A stretch of 64,000 nucleotides of DNA from Favolaschia claudopus (taxonomy: Eukaryota > Basidiomycota > Agaricomycetes > Agaricales > Mycenaceae). The stretch's first letter is position 1. Each line of letters opens with the position of its first letter. The stretch lies in NCBI GenBank assembly GCA_037176885.1, contig JAWWNJ010000006.1, forward strand, positions 682,001-746,000, written 5' to 3'. The notes under the pieces were generated by a model. The model saw nothing but the letters and a program-made list of their open reading frames with translations. It was not told where the DNA came from and did not search any database. The translations under genes were made by a program, and so were the position numbers. Below, in pieces: positions 22,061 through 34,718 of this stretch.

Positions 22061-24090
22061 TTAGTTTCGGCTGAATACAAGACCTACTGACGGCATGTGG
22101 AGGTAAATGTTCTCATCTTCTTCAGAAAAATATAAGAGGTCTGTTGGGAAGCCTCGAGAGAACCCGTCATCGACCGCAGTCCAGGCGCTCACGCAGCTTT
22201 TCGAAGCCGAAGCGAAAACCATACTGTAAATTTTTTTAGTATCAGCCTTTGACATATACTTGCATGGCAGATGCTCACCGAAACTCGTCCCGTCTGCCGG
22301 TAGACCACAGTGTTATAGGCTCCGCCTTGGAACGCCTGTCATCATCAGGAATATGGTGAACGAGGCGAAGGACATCAGTTCCTTGTAGAAACAGCTTCGT
22401 AACCCACAACGAGCCTTCGGCCACACGGATAAAGATTTCCGAGCCATCGCCGCCCGCAGACATCCAGCCACCGGCATACCGACGGGCGGCGCTAACGGTG
22501 AGTATTCTATCCAGGGTTGGTTGAAGATGACGGAAAATGTCAAGAACTATGTCGCCGGCTGCGATAGGTTAGCATCCAGTGTACGACGCATTCTTGTACG
22601 CTACCTACCTGCGGTTGATGTGGGCACAGTGCCGGTCATGAGCAACGCGACTCCGTACGACATATCCTGGTTGATTGCGAACACGCTGCGTGATGCCCCG
22701 AGCACACCCACTAGTCGTTCGCAAATGTTTCAGACGCATGAATGGAAGGATTGTAGGCCTCTCACATTTTTGAAATATCCTGATAGGCCGGGCATATGAG
22801 TCTCGGATTTTCTCTATTTCCCAGAGCATGCCGACCTCCGTCGTGTCGTCCATCCAACCTTGGATCGGACGCAGCCATTCTCGAATTACATGGGGCGGCA
22901 GCAAGCTTTCGGGTCTTGCAGGATCTAGGATTGTCTGCATCACTTTGACATAGTCAGAAAGTGAGCTCATTTGGCCGCCCGAGCACGACATGGGCTCTAA
23001 AAAATCCAGATCCTGTAAAAATTGTGAAGCGAAGGTTGCGATTATTCAACGAGAGAACTTACCACTTCATCGCTATCGGCAGAGGCCACTGCGACGTGGG
23101 CTTTGTTATGAGGGGTGACAACGAAGGAAGTGCCGTTCAAACCAAGCGGATCGAAGATGTCTCGCTGCGCCAAATCTGCCCAGGTCTCAGGCGATCCAGT
23201 CTGCTGTTTGGCCATTTCAAACGCCCTATTGGCAGCCACATTCACCTGACCGAGAACGGCCACTCCAACATTGGAATAGAGCGAGTAAGAATATGTCGGT
23301 ACAGTCAACGGATAATTCTTCAGCCCGTCGATCATTTCTGCGGTCGTTGGAAACGGGCGGCCGTTGACGGGCGGTGGACCGGTGCCTTCCAAGGAGTGAG
23401 GCCAATTCTTCATATTTCCTCGAGGAAATTCACGAGTCAGGCCAGACATGTGGCTTGCCAACTGCCGCAAAGTAATAGGTCCGGAAGTTTCCTCAGCACT
23501 TCGATTAGCCCAGGTGCCGGATGCATATGCGAAGTCGGGCAGGAATTGGTGACTGGATCATCCCTGAAATGTGTCAGAGTGTGGTACTTCCACATGCTCA
23601 AAACTCACCACTGAAGAGCGCCTCTCTCCCTGAGGATGAATGTTTCGAGAGCGGCAAACAGTTTTGATCCTGAAGCGATGCGGAATATGCTGTGACGGTC
23701 AACAGCACCTCTTTTCTCCGGATCGGTCTCGTTGGCCTTCAGAGGACCAATTCCAGTCTCGTAGAGAACTCCTTCTCGTGTTACGATTGCCAAGACGAGC
23801 CCATCAATACCGCCTTTGGAATATGATGTCTGTATGGACTTGTCGATGGCGCGGAGTGCAGCAGCAATTTCCGCAGAGTCATTACGCAGAGGAGCGAACG
23901 CGAAGACGTTCGGAAGCGGGGGATGACAATTGGTAGCACCAACGCGCGTTGAATTTTGGAGGAAAAATAGCCTTTGAATGGCCACGGAAAGCAAGGCAGA
24001 TATTGTCACCGTCAGAAAGATCCAAAGCCAAGAGGATTTGGAGGAGCGTTCATTTTTGGCGAATGATTCTATCTCTTTCTGCGCCTTCAT
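22061..24090 (-). CDS. Beta-lactamase-like serine hydrolase, membrane-anchored, probable frameshift
   Basis: Exons 23609-24090, 23063-23563, 22766-23012, 22609-22710, 22279-22558 and 22061-22223. The start MKAQKEIESF precedes one membrane anchor (WIFLTVTISALLSVAIQ), so the catalytic part probably faces outward. Class C beta-lactamase/transpeptidase motifs are ASGSK (SxxK nucleophile) and YSN; the tail reads MSYGVALLMTG. Exon 2 is one nucleotide short of frame: after WDDPVTN the expected FLPDFAYASG is in another frame. Using an acceptor 11 bp further in (GATGATCCAG) restores frame but loses DDPVT. So this is a pseudogene, a gene using a shifted acceptor, or a sequencing error. Fungal members of this family are of unknown substrate. 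Confidence 0.75.
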
Positions 24091-24311
24091 GGAGGGTATT
24101 GACAACTTGTTGAGAGTAACCGAAAAGAATGGGGTTGCCGAATGATCGATGATCCCCGGAGTCGGAGTTTAAACTGTCCTTAGCTTTTGTAAGCGTAGTC
24201 GGCCGTATACATCGGTATCTTCGTATCTCGGTCAATTTTTCCAAAGAGTTTCAAGATCTCGAATATGGTGCCTGAGGTCACAAAAAAAAATCTCCGACAA
24301 ATACGACAATA

Positions 24312-27300
24312 TCAGGTAACTGTTAGATTGGCCTGAGCGAAACCTTGGTCGCTGGTTCCGACTTTGATGTTGAACGTCCCGCCCTCTACGGCCCACGCCT
24401 TTTGTATGTTCCAGACCGCAAGTTGTGATGAGAGAACGGGAATCGTTACTGTTACTGAGCCCCCAGCACTTGGGACAATTATCGTGAGCCATCTGGTGAA
24501 TTTATTTCGGAAGGAAACTTACGGAATGTCAACCTTTTTGAACCCGACGAGTTGCTGATTCGCCGTGACCACCGAGCTCAGCACATCCGTCATATAGACC
24601 TTGAGAAAATCAGCTCAGTGTAGGTTTGCTGTAAATTATTTGTACCTGGACCACCTCTTTGCCCGCCACGGAGCCCGTATTATGGACCGTTACAGTAACA
24701 TCGAAGTTTTCCGTTTTGCTGATGCTCGAAGGCGAGATCGTCAAGCCAGTACTGTGCACAAAACTATAAGACGCTCTCGTGTCTGAAAATGAGGACAACC
24801 CACTAATTGAAGGTACTATTCTCAAGAAATCAGTGTTGCTCGGACTGGGACTTTCAGCCGATTTACAACTTACGTATAGCTCAATCCGTGCCCGAAACTC
24901 CACAACGGTACCGGGCTATCCAGTACATACTGACAATAAAGTCAGAGCCAAAGAAGCTCACACCAATAGTACACCAACCTGATGCCCAAACTTCAAGGAG
25001 CCATCATCCAAGACTTGGCCAGGATCCAACGGTCGACCGGCCTTGAGGTAGTTGTAGAAATTCGGCGTGGTACCAACGGAGCGCGGGAACGATACGGGGA
25101 GCTTTCCTGCATAGAAAATCAGCTGTATGATACGGGTATCGGTCACTATATTCAGCTTGCATACCCGAGGGATTGACCGCGCCGAATATGACTTCCACCA
25201 AAGCCGATCCTTCAGTATTTGTGTTAGTACAAATTTCCAACGATATTGCAAGAGACTCACCACCGAGCTCTCCAGGGTAGAATTGCTGAATGACAGCGTC
25301 TGCATCTGCACACCAGTTAGAATTGAATATGAAACTCAAAGCGAACACATACGAGCTTGGATCCACGGCTCGGCAATAGGCTTTCCCGACACGAATACAA
25401 CTACTGTAGGTTTTCCGGCCGCTTTGACCGCTTTGACGAGGTCGAGTTGAGCGCCGACCAAAGCTAAATCGCTGAGATCGACGTGTTCGCCGGTGGTCGC
25501 GTTGGTTCCCGGAGTCCTTTGGGCGGATTTGATTGCAGCATTGACAGGCACAGAAAAAAGTTGATACGAACCAGAGAAGGGTTTGATCTAGACTCCACGT
25601 CCCAACCTGAATGGAATTATGCAAGATAGAAGGCAGATAAAAGTCTGAATCTACCATAACAATGGCAATGTCGGATTCCTGAGCTGCCATCACCGCATTC
25701 CCGAACCCGGAATCATCGTTTGACCACAGCTTACATCCCTCGGCGAAATTGATTTTGACCGAGCTGGACGTGTTTGCCAGATATTGTTTGAAACCGTCCA
25801 ACGGAGAAATCCCTGAGAGAGGGTCAGCTTCAAAATATCTGGGGTCATAATGATCCTTAACCGTTGTTAGAGGCGTTGAAAAAGACGTAGTCACCGAACT
25901 GCAACCGACTTTGTATCTACTGCGTTATTGAGGAGTCTTACTTGCTTTACTTACTGTAACACGATCTGCCTGTGGTCCAATCAAAGCGATCGACTTGACG
26001 CTCTTGCTGATAGGCAGCGTATTGGCGCGATTTTCAAGAAGCACGATGCTCTCCGTTTCTATCTCGTGCAAAATACTCCTTGAGGCGGGAGTGCGAAGAG
26101 TGGAACGATAATCTTCATACGGGTATGGGTCTGGAAATGGATTTTCAGCGGTAGTCACGCTTAGCCAGGGAATAAGCTTTTACTCTCGAAGAGGCCCAGC
26201 GAGAATTTGGTGCGCAGCATTGCGCTGACGGTTTGATCCAAGTATTTTACATCTACGGTCCCGGCGGCGATTTGATCTACATATACCCCGAAGTGAGTTA
26301 GGCTCGATTTCTCGTGCAAGAAACGAACCGGGTAAAGTGAGGTACGTATAGGTACCTTCAGCGAGCGTTTAGAACATTTTTCAAAAACGCCTTCCGAAGA
26401 CGCACCTCCTCCCATTTCACCGCTGATTCCGTTTTCCAGAGCAGTTTTGGCGGCACATTCCCTAGTATCACAGGTTCCGTGAAGGGTCATGAGCAGATCC
26501 TGCGAGGAGTAGTTAGTATATAGCAAGGTGCGATATGGCGAGGCGAATACATACTATGGCCCCGGCGTCGCATGTAACCCAATACTTGTAGCCCCATTCA
26601 TTTCTGAGGATATCAGTCAAAAGATCTTCGAACTGTGTTAGTCGATATTCATCGAGCTTTCAAGTATATCAAACATACGGGTATTGGCGACGGCAGGAAT
26701 TCCATCGTAGCTGGAGTACGCTGTCATGATTGAAAGACTATTCAGACACGCCCGATTGAAGGGCTTGAGATATTCAGTCCGCAATTCTCGTTCTCCTCCA
26801 TGGACTGGAGCCAAATTGCTGGTGTTGCGTCAGACTGAGAAACCAATAACTCACGCAAACCAAACTTACAGTCCGCCTTCCGGTGACCCAAAAGCTGCGA
26901 AATGTTTGCAAGTCGCAGCCATGCGAGCAATAGCAGTTGAACTCGCATTTCTACGTTTTCCAGATTGGAGACCCGTCACGTAGGCGTTGCCAATCTCTCC
27001 AGTGAGGAAATGGTCTTCCCCTATAAACATTTCCATTACTTAACTTGATGTATTTGAACCGCGTTGGTGTTTCGTACCAAAATTTTCTTCAACGCGACCC
27101 CATCTCAGCTCGCGCGACAAGTCGAGCACAGGCGCGAAGAGGTGCGATATCCCGAGGCCTTCTGCCTCGGTCGCAATAATCCCAGCGACCTCAGAGACCA
27201 GGTCTGTGTTGAACGATGCAGCGAGGCCGATGGGAGAAGGGAATGTTGTGCCGTTGTCGGTAAAGCCGTGGAGACCTGTACGGAAGGTTTATAAACCTGA

Positions 27301-27987
27301 CGCTGTGGCCAAGCCGAAGCTTCACCTTCAGACTGGAACAGTGCCGGGATACCAAGGGTGGTGTTTTCCATCATGTACTTTTGTCCGACACCGATAGCGA
27401 AAACCTTGAATATCGATGGATTAGTTGGAACTAAGTTTTGTCTCGGGGAGGAGAGCTACCAATTTGTCCCAAGGGACGGAGTAGCCGGCCCAGATTGAAC
27501 CTGGAAAGCCTCAACAATGAAAGAGAGACCGATCCATGATTCTAACCTCCTTTGAGTCGTACCATTTCCTCCTGCAAATAGATTTAGAACGTTTCTCTTT
27601 GAGCCAACAACCTGGGACGCACCAGACCGGTTTGATTGAATGTCAAAGTGTCGTCCAATGGATCATTAAGGCTCATCCACCCATTCAAATCTCCCTGGAT
27701 GCTGACGCATATTCAGTACAAAGAAGGGGCCGACAATGGAAAAGAAGCTGTTATGCTCACATTTGCGACACTTTCTCTTCGACCGTCATGCGAGGCAACA
27801 GGTCGGCCACACGGTCTTCAATGGACGCCGTGGGGTCCTTGTAAACAGGCAATGACCCGTCGATGTTGGTAGCCCGAGACTCAAGGCTAAAATGCAACCC
27901 TTCCTTCACTCCATTGCTGCCCAAAGCGAGCACAGGAAAGGCGCATAGACTTGCTGAGACTATCTTCAAGAATCTTGACCTAACCAT
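24312..27987 (-). CDS. Secreted GH3 glycosidase (beta-glucosidase/xylosidase type)
   Basis: About 24 exons read through in phase from MVRSRFLKIVSASLCAFPVL (signal peptide) to a TGA at 24312-24314. Blocks in order: QGDLNGWMSLNDPLDDTL, FAIGVGQKYMMENTTLGIPA, GLHGFTDNGTTFPSPIGLA, RWGRVEENFGED, CKHFAAFGSPEGGL, WVTCDAGA (catalytic Asp), LVLLENRANTLPI-like domain 2 start, GLSYTFVHSTGLTI and a fibronectin III-like end (GSVAGKEVVQV). The layout is that of a GH3 enzyme cleaving terminal beta-linked sugars outside the cell. The intron before FVHSTG is about 100 bp, longer than the others. Glucosidase versus xylosidase cannot be decided. Another GH3 gene lies at 46979-50510 but is only distantly similar. 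Confidence 0.9.
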
Positions 27988-28037
27988 GTTGGGCGGCGAA
28001 GAGCGAAGGGCGTCAATTGCTGACACGTCTAGCACAT

Positions 28038-28048
28038 CCTTATATCGA
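28038..28048 (-). promoter_or_regulatory. TATA-like box of the GH3 gene
   Basis: The minus strand reads GATATAAGGAT about 50 bp upstream of the GH3 start codon. Position and sequence fit a core promoter; transcription was not tested. Confidence 0.4.
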
Positions 28049-29225
28049 GATTTTTGACTTCAAGCAGTCTCGCGAACGCGCCGCCGAAGCCACATGTGAC
28101 CATCTGGGGGCGGACCGTATCGCTTCTCCCGAGATTATTCCCGTCATGCGAGCCTTCGTGCAGATGAAAAATTGAGATATCCAGCCCACAAACAGGGATT
28201 TTCTCGGAGTTGCCGAGAAGAGGAGAATGACCAACACCGGGAGGAAGAAGTTTGCTGACAATCGCCCAGTGGTAGTCTCTTGTAAACAGACGCTACAACA
28301 AAATATATCCTCGTACCTGCGGTTTGTTGTACCAGTGGCCAAGACGTCTTGAATCTCTACATCTCTATCTTTTCGTCCTGAACATGAATACAGTCCCGTT
28401 AAGTTTGATTCTTGTCATATATCAAGGTGCTTTGAATCTCGCCTTCACGAGCGACCCACGGGCTACCGTGAGTGAGCAAACAGAGCCGATTACCTTGTTG
28501 GAACGCATCATCAATATTTGATCGGTATTTGATGGTTTTGATCTGATGCTCCTCTTCTGCTCCTCTCAATATTATTTTTCGGGCTCCGGCATTGCATAGA
28601 AGGTGGGTATGGCTCCGTCGAGTGCAGGAGCCGTGTGCTGCTTCAGAACCACAATGTGCTACCAGGTTCAGTGAGTAGCCCGAACAGAGGCCAAGGCACT
28701 GGCGCGTGCCGGTAGCGCGTCCTTACGAGCCAAGGGCGGACAACGTTGTGTCCAGGACCAGGTATGCAGATGGTCGGCAGTTAAAACAGCTCATAGAGTC
28801 GTTCAGATTGATCTGGCTTCAGAAAAACGCGTCAGAACGGACAGAACGGACGCGTCCGAGTGGACCTGAAACTTGGCTTCACTTTGTCTGATGTACTTAT
28901 CGGTGGCACGGATTACGAATGTCGGGATTGCTATTACTGTGAGCGTACTGACTAGGGACTACCATTTGTGCTGTGTTCAATGACCCCAACACTCTCGATC
29001 GCGTACAACTAGTATGGCTCCCGACTCGGGAGTCGGGGTTGCGTGCCAGCACGTGTTCCTTTACCGTTTCGTTGGCCTTTGGATCGGTACCTCAGTTTCT
29101 GTGCTCACGGCTCATGGACCTATGCACAGAAGCTGTAGTAAGGTCATTGCGGCCTCAACCATTAGTAGGAGCGGCGAGAAACGCGCGTATGGACTGTGCG
29201 CTTATCCAACTAAGTACCCTAGTCA

Positions 29226-29252
29226 CCTTTCTCTCTCTCTCTCTCTCTCTCT
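29226..29252. repeat. CT dinucleotide microsatellite
   Basis: An almost pure CT run of about 26 bp, in the non-coding region upstream of calcipressin. Confidence 0.9.
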
Positions 29253-29604
29253 ACCTTTCCATCTAGAAGCTGACTTCAAGTCAGCTTTAGAGCGAACGCC
29301 AGCGCCAGGTGCTACTAAGTAATTTGCACCTTGTCTCAACGCAAATAAGTATTTCAGAGAAACCACCGGTTCAAGACTTCTTGGGGAAAAAACCGAGAAG
29401 ATAGATTTTTTCCAATTCGCTACTCGATTTCTGGCTCAGCTGAAATTTGCTGCACGCGCGTACTCCCGCGTTTCTTGAAATAAGGGTGCGTTCAATCATC
29501 AATGTCTTTTGGCGGTCATCACTAGATCATTGATCATTGATCACATTCAAAAGGCTGTGACCCAAAATTTTACTCTTTCATTCATACCACCTCTACGGAG
29601 GCTA

Positions 29605-30365
29605 ATGGCCTTGCCTTCCGACCAACAGACCTCACCCGATGCCAATGAGGTCGAGAGAACAAACACGCTGGCTGTAACCTCCCTCCCAAAGCAATTTTTC
29701 CAGCCTCCAATCCTCCACGTTTTACGCGACCATTTCGCCACGTACGGTCCACTTAATCGTTGGGTACCCTTGCCAGGTTTCAGCCGTATCATCGTCGTGT
29801 ACATGCGGGAAGACGACGCAGAGACGGCCAAAATCCACAGTGATCCCATCGTTCTTGACCAGACGGATGATAGGTGCGTCACTTCTTTTGCTTCAAAAGA
29901 ATCTCACTGAAAAAAGCCTCAAGACCTCAAATTACCCTCCGAGTGTATCGAGCCGACCCCAACCCTTTGCTACCCATGGAACCCGGCGGCGACCTCGTCC
30001 CAGAAGCAAACTACCTTCGTCCCCCTGAAATCGAGAAAAACTTCCTCATCTCTCCACCCGGATCCCCACCCGTCGGCTGGGAGCCCATCAAAGAAGACCC
30101 GCCCAACGCCGCGCCGCTCGCAGACGACCTCATGGTTGCCCTCCGCAAGCTACAAATGCAGGAGAAGAGCAGCAGCGGCAGTCCCGGCGTGGAGGTTCTC
30201 ATCGAGCCCGACGACGGCGGCTCCGGCGTTGGCGTCTATGTCCAGGACTGCGTCGACGAGGAAGAGGAGGAGGCGGAGGAGAACTGGGTGTATGGGGAGT
30301 CTGCTCCGGGACGTGCGAAGTGGCGGCCAGTGACGCCTATGCCCCCGCCAGCTATGATGGCTTGA
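29605..30365 (+). CDS. RCN1: Calcipressin (calcineurin regulator)
   Basis: Two exons, 29605-29873 and 29924-30365, give about 236 residues. The N-terminal part is an RNA-recognition-like fold (NTLAVTSLPKQFFQ, FATYGPLNRWVPLPGFSRI). The hallmark FLISPPGSPPVGWEP (calcipressin SP/LxxPP box) follows, with an acidic tail containing DEEEEEAEENW. Calcipressins bind calcineurin and tune calcium signalling in the cytosol. Phosphorylation of the serine in the PPGSPP box is known to control family members. An upstream in-frame ATG at 29509 would add 32 residues of no family resemblance, so I prefer MALPSDQQ. Confidence 0.9.
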
Positions 30366-30773
30366 GGTGTGAGTATTGGTTCTTTCTTGTTTTCTTTCCG
30401 GATGATACACAATCAGACCTGTTCCGACCTCTCGGGGATTGAGGACACTTGATATTGCCTTTTTTTCTGATCTTTTTCTGCCGCTTTTTTCGATCGTTGA
30501 CTGACTTACTCCTCAGTGTACTTTCTACTGTATCGATATAATGAGTGAGTACCTGTTTCTCGCTGTCCTTCGGATGAAACAAACTCAGACCTGTTCTGAC
30601 TCTTGTGGAGACAACCTCATATTGCCTTTTATCTGATCCCTTCTTCTTTGCCTCACTCGCTGCCTTCAACACTTTACTGATCACCTCCTTCAGACATTGT
30701 ATGGACTAGCTGTATGTAAATTCTTGTATATCTTCCCCCGAGCAATACATCACAAATGAAATGTTGCAAAATA
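30366..30773. repeat. Intergenic with degenerate tandem duplication
   Basis: Between two convergent genes, about 100 bp at 30367-30480 recurs at 30543-30650. Both copies begin with a TGAGT(A/G) stretch and share AGACCTGTTC and ATATTGCCTTTT, in the same order. No gene is seen. Confidence 0.55.
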
Positions 30774-33700
30774 TCAACTCCGCCTGCTGCTCCTCCTGGG
30801 CGGCTTTCTTTTGCTCGTGTCATCGAGCGGCTCCCCAATGAGACTCGCCAGCCGTTGCAACTCCGCGCGCTGCCCCGGATCCTCATACATCACCCGCAAA
30901 CTCTGCTCCTCCGCACCCATACTCATCCCCTCCATCACGCTATGCGCGTCTTCTGGACCCGGGCTGAACGACCTCCCTCCCCCAAATACACTCTCCAGCG
31001 GCTGTTGCTGTAGGACAGGCAAAACGTCCGACGGCTGGCGAGACTGCGGCTGCAGGTCGTTCTCAATCAGCGCCTTCACAATGAGAGAAAGAAACGCCAG
31101 CACATACCTTAGATCGATGCGGCCGCCCGCGCTTTCCAGCCCGTCCACTCGTCTCCGCGTCTTCCGGTGTCGCAGGCCGCTTGCCCAACAAACTCACGAT
31201 ACTCTCCTGCAGCGCCTTCGTCCGGTGGTCGGGAATCTTCGGCGGAGAGACACTCACTCCACGACGTAGCGGAGACGGGGACATCGAGGACGGTACCCGC
31301 GCAGGAGACGACGATGTCGAAACACCGCGTGCGACGGGTCTCGCCGTTACGCGAAGATCGTGCTCTTGTTTTATCCTGACGCCAGTGCCGACCGTTGCTG
31401 CGCGCCGCAAGCCAGCAGCGCCAGAACTGCTCGCGGTGTGAGTGAAACTGCCGCTGCTGGCGGTGCTTTGCGTCGGGATGGGTGGAGGAACGGCGTGCGT
31501 AACGAGAGGAAGGGGTGACGCTGTGGGTACGCGAGAGGGGGTATTCACGGCAGCACTCGTCGATTGCCGGCGCACCAGCCTTTTTGGCGGGCTTGGTGTT
31601 GTCGGGGCATGGTTCAGTGACGCGTCTGGCCGCCCGAAACTCAGCGAAGAGGTGAGCTCCCGTGGAGGAGGTGGCGGAGGGAGGAAGAATCCACTGCCAC
31701 TCCCTGCGCCAGGGCCATCCTGAGGCGGCGATTCCTGGCTATCTGTGTCGGGAAGGCACGTCAGCTCCTTCCGCCATGAAAGCAAAAAAAGACTCGCCGT
31801 AGCTATTGGTGATATCCTGCATCTGCACCGAAGTGTCGTCGGCTTTGCCTTTGCCCTTGTCATTCTTTTTGGGTGATGCAGGAGCAGTGGTAGCATCGTC
31901 CTTCGCAGGAACGACGAGAAATGCGGTTACCAGCGGAACCACACCTGTACTCGCCATAGCTGCCAGCCACCCCATATCGACGACAGGCACGCCCCACTGT
32001 CGCGCTTTCGTGTATTTGACGCCGGTTCCGGAAGGGCAGAGCAAGTGGGTTGTTTGACGGGAGAAAACAGGTGCAAGAGGAATACCTTGTTGCCACGTTA
32101 GCTGTAGTATGACAATGTAGTTGAAGGTAAATTCACCCAGCGCCTTGAGTAACCTCTTCACCCAACACGCCTCCGAAACATCGAGACCGGAAAAGCTCAA
32201 TGTTATCCTGTCAGCGTCTGTCCAATGCCGTCAGTCAAAAGTTCAGGCAAGACCACCACAGAACGTACCGGGTACTGGCAGTTGCACCCCAATAGGCACG
32301 AAAGTGGCGTGCTCTTCGGGTCCACATATCCTGTCAACGAACAAACACCTCTCCAACCAACATTCGGTGCGATACCGCGCTCGTGCATTGGTGGAGGTTT
32401 CCGCTGCATACAATGGACTCCCGCTGAGACGGATATTGAGCAAAAAAGACAGCAACCGACGAGCGAGCTTACCTGACGAGTCGGACAATTATGAAATCAG
32501 GCACCTCCCCAAGCCCGACAGCTGCACCACCTGCTTCCTCAACGGCTTGTCGCACAGTCGCATTGTCAGTTTCACCACGCAGCAGGAAGCGCACACCAGC
32601 GAATACCGTGCTACGTGCACTTGGCTCTGGCGCAGTCTTTTCTTCGAGACGTTTGACCCGCGATGGGCCGGCAGAGGCGTTCTGCTTCGCACTGGCGTTG
32701 CCAAACGGACCTCGGCTAGATCCCGCCTCAATGTGTATGGAATTGGCGCGACGGAAACTTGCGCCGGCGAGAACGCTCCCTCCCGCTTCTCGGTCCCTAG
32801 GCGCTTCCGTCTCCCCCTTTTCGCGGACTTCCTGCTCAATTTCACGGGCTTTCTTCGGACTGAGGGCGACGCTACCGCGAGCTCCGTCTACCTCGTATCC
32901 GCGCGGCTTGAGAAGGCTTCCCCAGAGCTGTAGTGTCACCGCTGGGAGGCGCTGTACGGGGGCGACGACCTCGTCGTCCGCGTCGTCGTCGAAGGCGCTG
33001 GGAGCTTCTGTGTCGTTGACGTGTAAGTTGCGAGGAGGTGGGCGGGCTTGTGTAGCTGTAGACAAAGATCGGATTTAGGTATTGTAATAAATAAGAGGAC
33101 CGACATCTGGGTTGAGGTCGGGGCATGCGGGCTTGATACTTGGCTTCCTCGAAGCGGCCTAAACCACATGTGAGGAAAATACTTGAAACTGAACGACAAC
33201 ACTAACCGCCATACTCCAATGAGTCCCACAACCATTCTTCCCACACCAGCTGAATCGGCGGATTGGCCTCACCCGCGCGATTGAACTTTTCCGCATACCG
33301 CATCTTGTCTGTCTCCTCTTCGCCGGCACAGAGCAGATGCGTGACGCGTACAGGGCGTTCGAGGGCCTTGACATATGTTCCGCCATGCGCAGTGACAAGC
33401 TTGTTGATTTCTGTCCGTCGAACGATCTCGGAGATGCCAGAAATGCAGAGGGTGACGCCTGAAAACACGGGGAGGCGGTGGGCGGTGACGCTGGTCTCGA
33501 TTTCGACGTCGTCGCCGTGTTGCCAGACCCGGTGGCATTCGATGATCCATGCAGGCAGTAGAATGGGAATTTGGCGCTCCAGCGCGCACTGAAGGTAATT
33601 GATAAGGAAACTACCCGAGCGTGAATCGCAACGACACACGTACCAAGTACTTCGCCCCTCCGTGGTTCTCCGCAATCAAGTGGGTCACTCTGTCGGTGAA

Positions 33701-34091
33701 AGCAGAGACGGTGGTTGCCCCAAGTTCCAACGCGAGTTTGAATAAGGTAGGCTTGAAGAAAACGCGTCAGATTGGACGCGTCGTCGCGTCTATCATAACT
33801 TTTTACCTTGTCAGATATACCAGTAGCACAAATGACAAAATTCTTGAACGGTCGAGGACACGAGCCGCCAGTCATGACCGTATCGTCGCTGCCGACGATC
33901 TGGCTGTCTGGTGCCCACCAACTTGTCTGTTCTGGCGATGCGCCGCGCGAGCTAGCCACCGCGTTCGCCGTTGCTGGCCGTAGTCGTACATTTGGCACCT
34001 AAAACGGAAAAGCCTGAGTTATATAGCCCTCCCGCCTTCGCTCGGCGTTGCCAGGACCGACCTTCTTGGATTTATTAGCCCGCCGCTGCAT
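30774..34091 (-). CDS. DPB11: Multi-BRCT protein, Dpb11/Rad4/TopBP1 homologue
   Basis: Scaffold for replication initiation and the DNA-damage checkpoint; binds phosphorylated partners through BRCT pairs. First exon 34062-34091 (MQRRANKSKK) splices to 33998 downward (VPNVRLRPATANA). Four BRCT units follow: PFKNFVICATGISDK to CHRVW; PVFSGVTLCISGIS to WEEWLWDSL; STVFAGVRFLL to LPVPG; ITLSFSGLDVSEACWVKRLL to MGWLAAM. The C-terminal third is low complexity with many Ser/Pro sites and a basic cluster (KRPATPEDAE...GRAGKRGRPHRSK), ending KRKPPRRSSRRS, a likely nuclear localisation region. All junctions checked in the BRCT half keep phase. The start lies 627 bp from the next gene on the right. Confidence 0.88.
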
Positions 34092-34718
34092 GAGACAAAA
34101 TGCATGAGATCAAGATTCAAATGTCACGTGCAAATCCCCCAACCCAACAGACTCACGGTCCAACACTGAACTCAACCTTGCACCCTTGTCGATGAAGCGA
34201 ACCTGACACAAAATGTCAGCGCCCAAGTCCAAGCTCACGAAGACTTAGTTCCGCGCCGAATTGCCTCAAGAACCTAGCTTCAATTCCCGAGTTTCGTCTG
34301 ACTCTGACGCAAATGGCCGAATGTTGGCTTCATATGCCCAATTTTGCGGACGACTCTTGGCTAGATCTTCTTGAGTTCACTGGGGTCTGTTTGAATCTTA
34401 CGGTGAAGTACAGCGTGCAACCATTTTATCCATAACCAAAGTGTCCACAGTGTCTTCGACCCGCAGTCCGATTGCATTTGTGACAGCAGCTGCATAGATG
34501 CTCTGTGAATTTAATACACCGAATTAGAATTACCGTGTGCAGGTTGGTCGCCTTAGGGCCGCTCTATGTCGACTTCGGAGCTTCAGAGATTCGATCTGGA
34601 AATCCATTACGGCCTTACAAACTATAGAAGAACTCTAACCCTGAACCACCCTTTGTAAAGGATGATCAAATCTTGAAAGTTTTCGAACCAGTCAGACGAC
34701 TCCTTGACCTCTGCCATC
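34092..34718. other. Intergenic: divergent promoter region
   Basis: Between the DPB11 start and the first member of the tandem family. I see no gene or clear motif. Confidence 0.4.

Larger units (their letters stand above)
27988..29604. other. Intergenic: GH3 promoter; no gene seen
   Basis: About 1.6 kb between the divergent GH3 and calcipressin starts. Short open frames show no family sequence. Contains a TATA-like site for the GH3 gene and a CT microsatellite, listed separately. Confidence 0.45.

Noticed and set aside
28480..29340. Possible LTR or retroelement remnant upstream of calcipressin
   Set aside because: No paired terminal repeats, target duplication or reverse-transcriptase sequence found.
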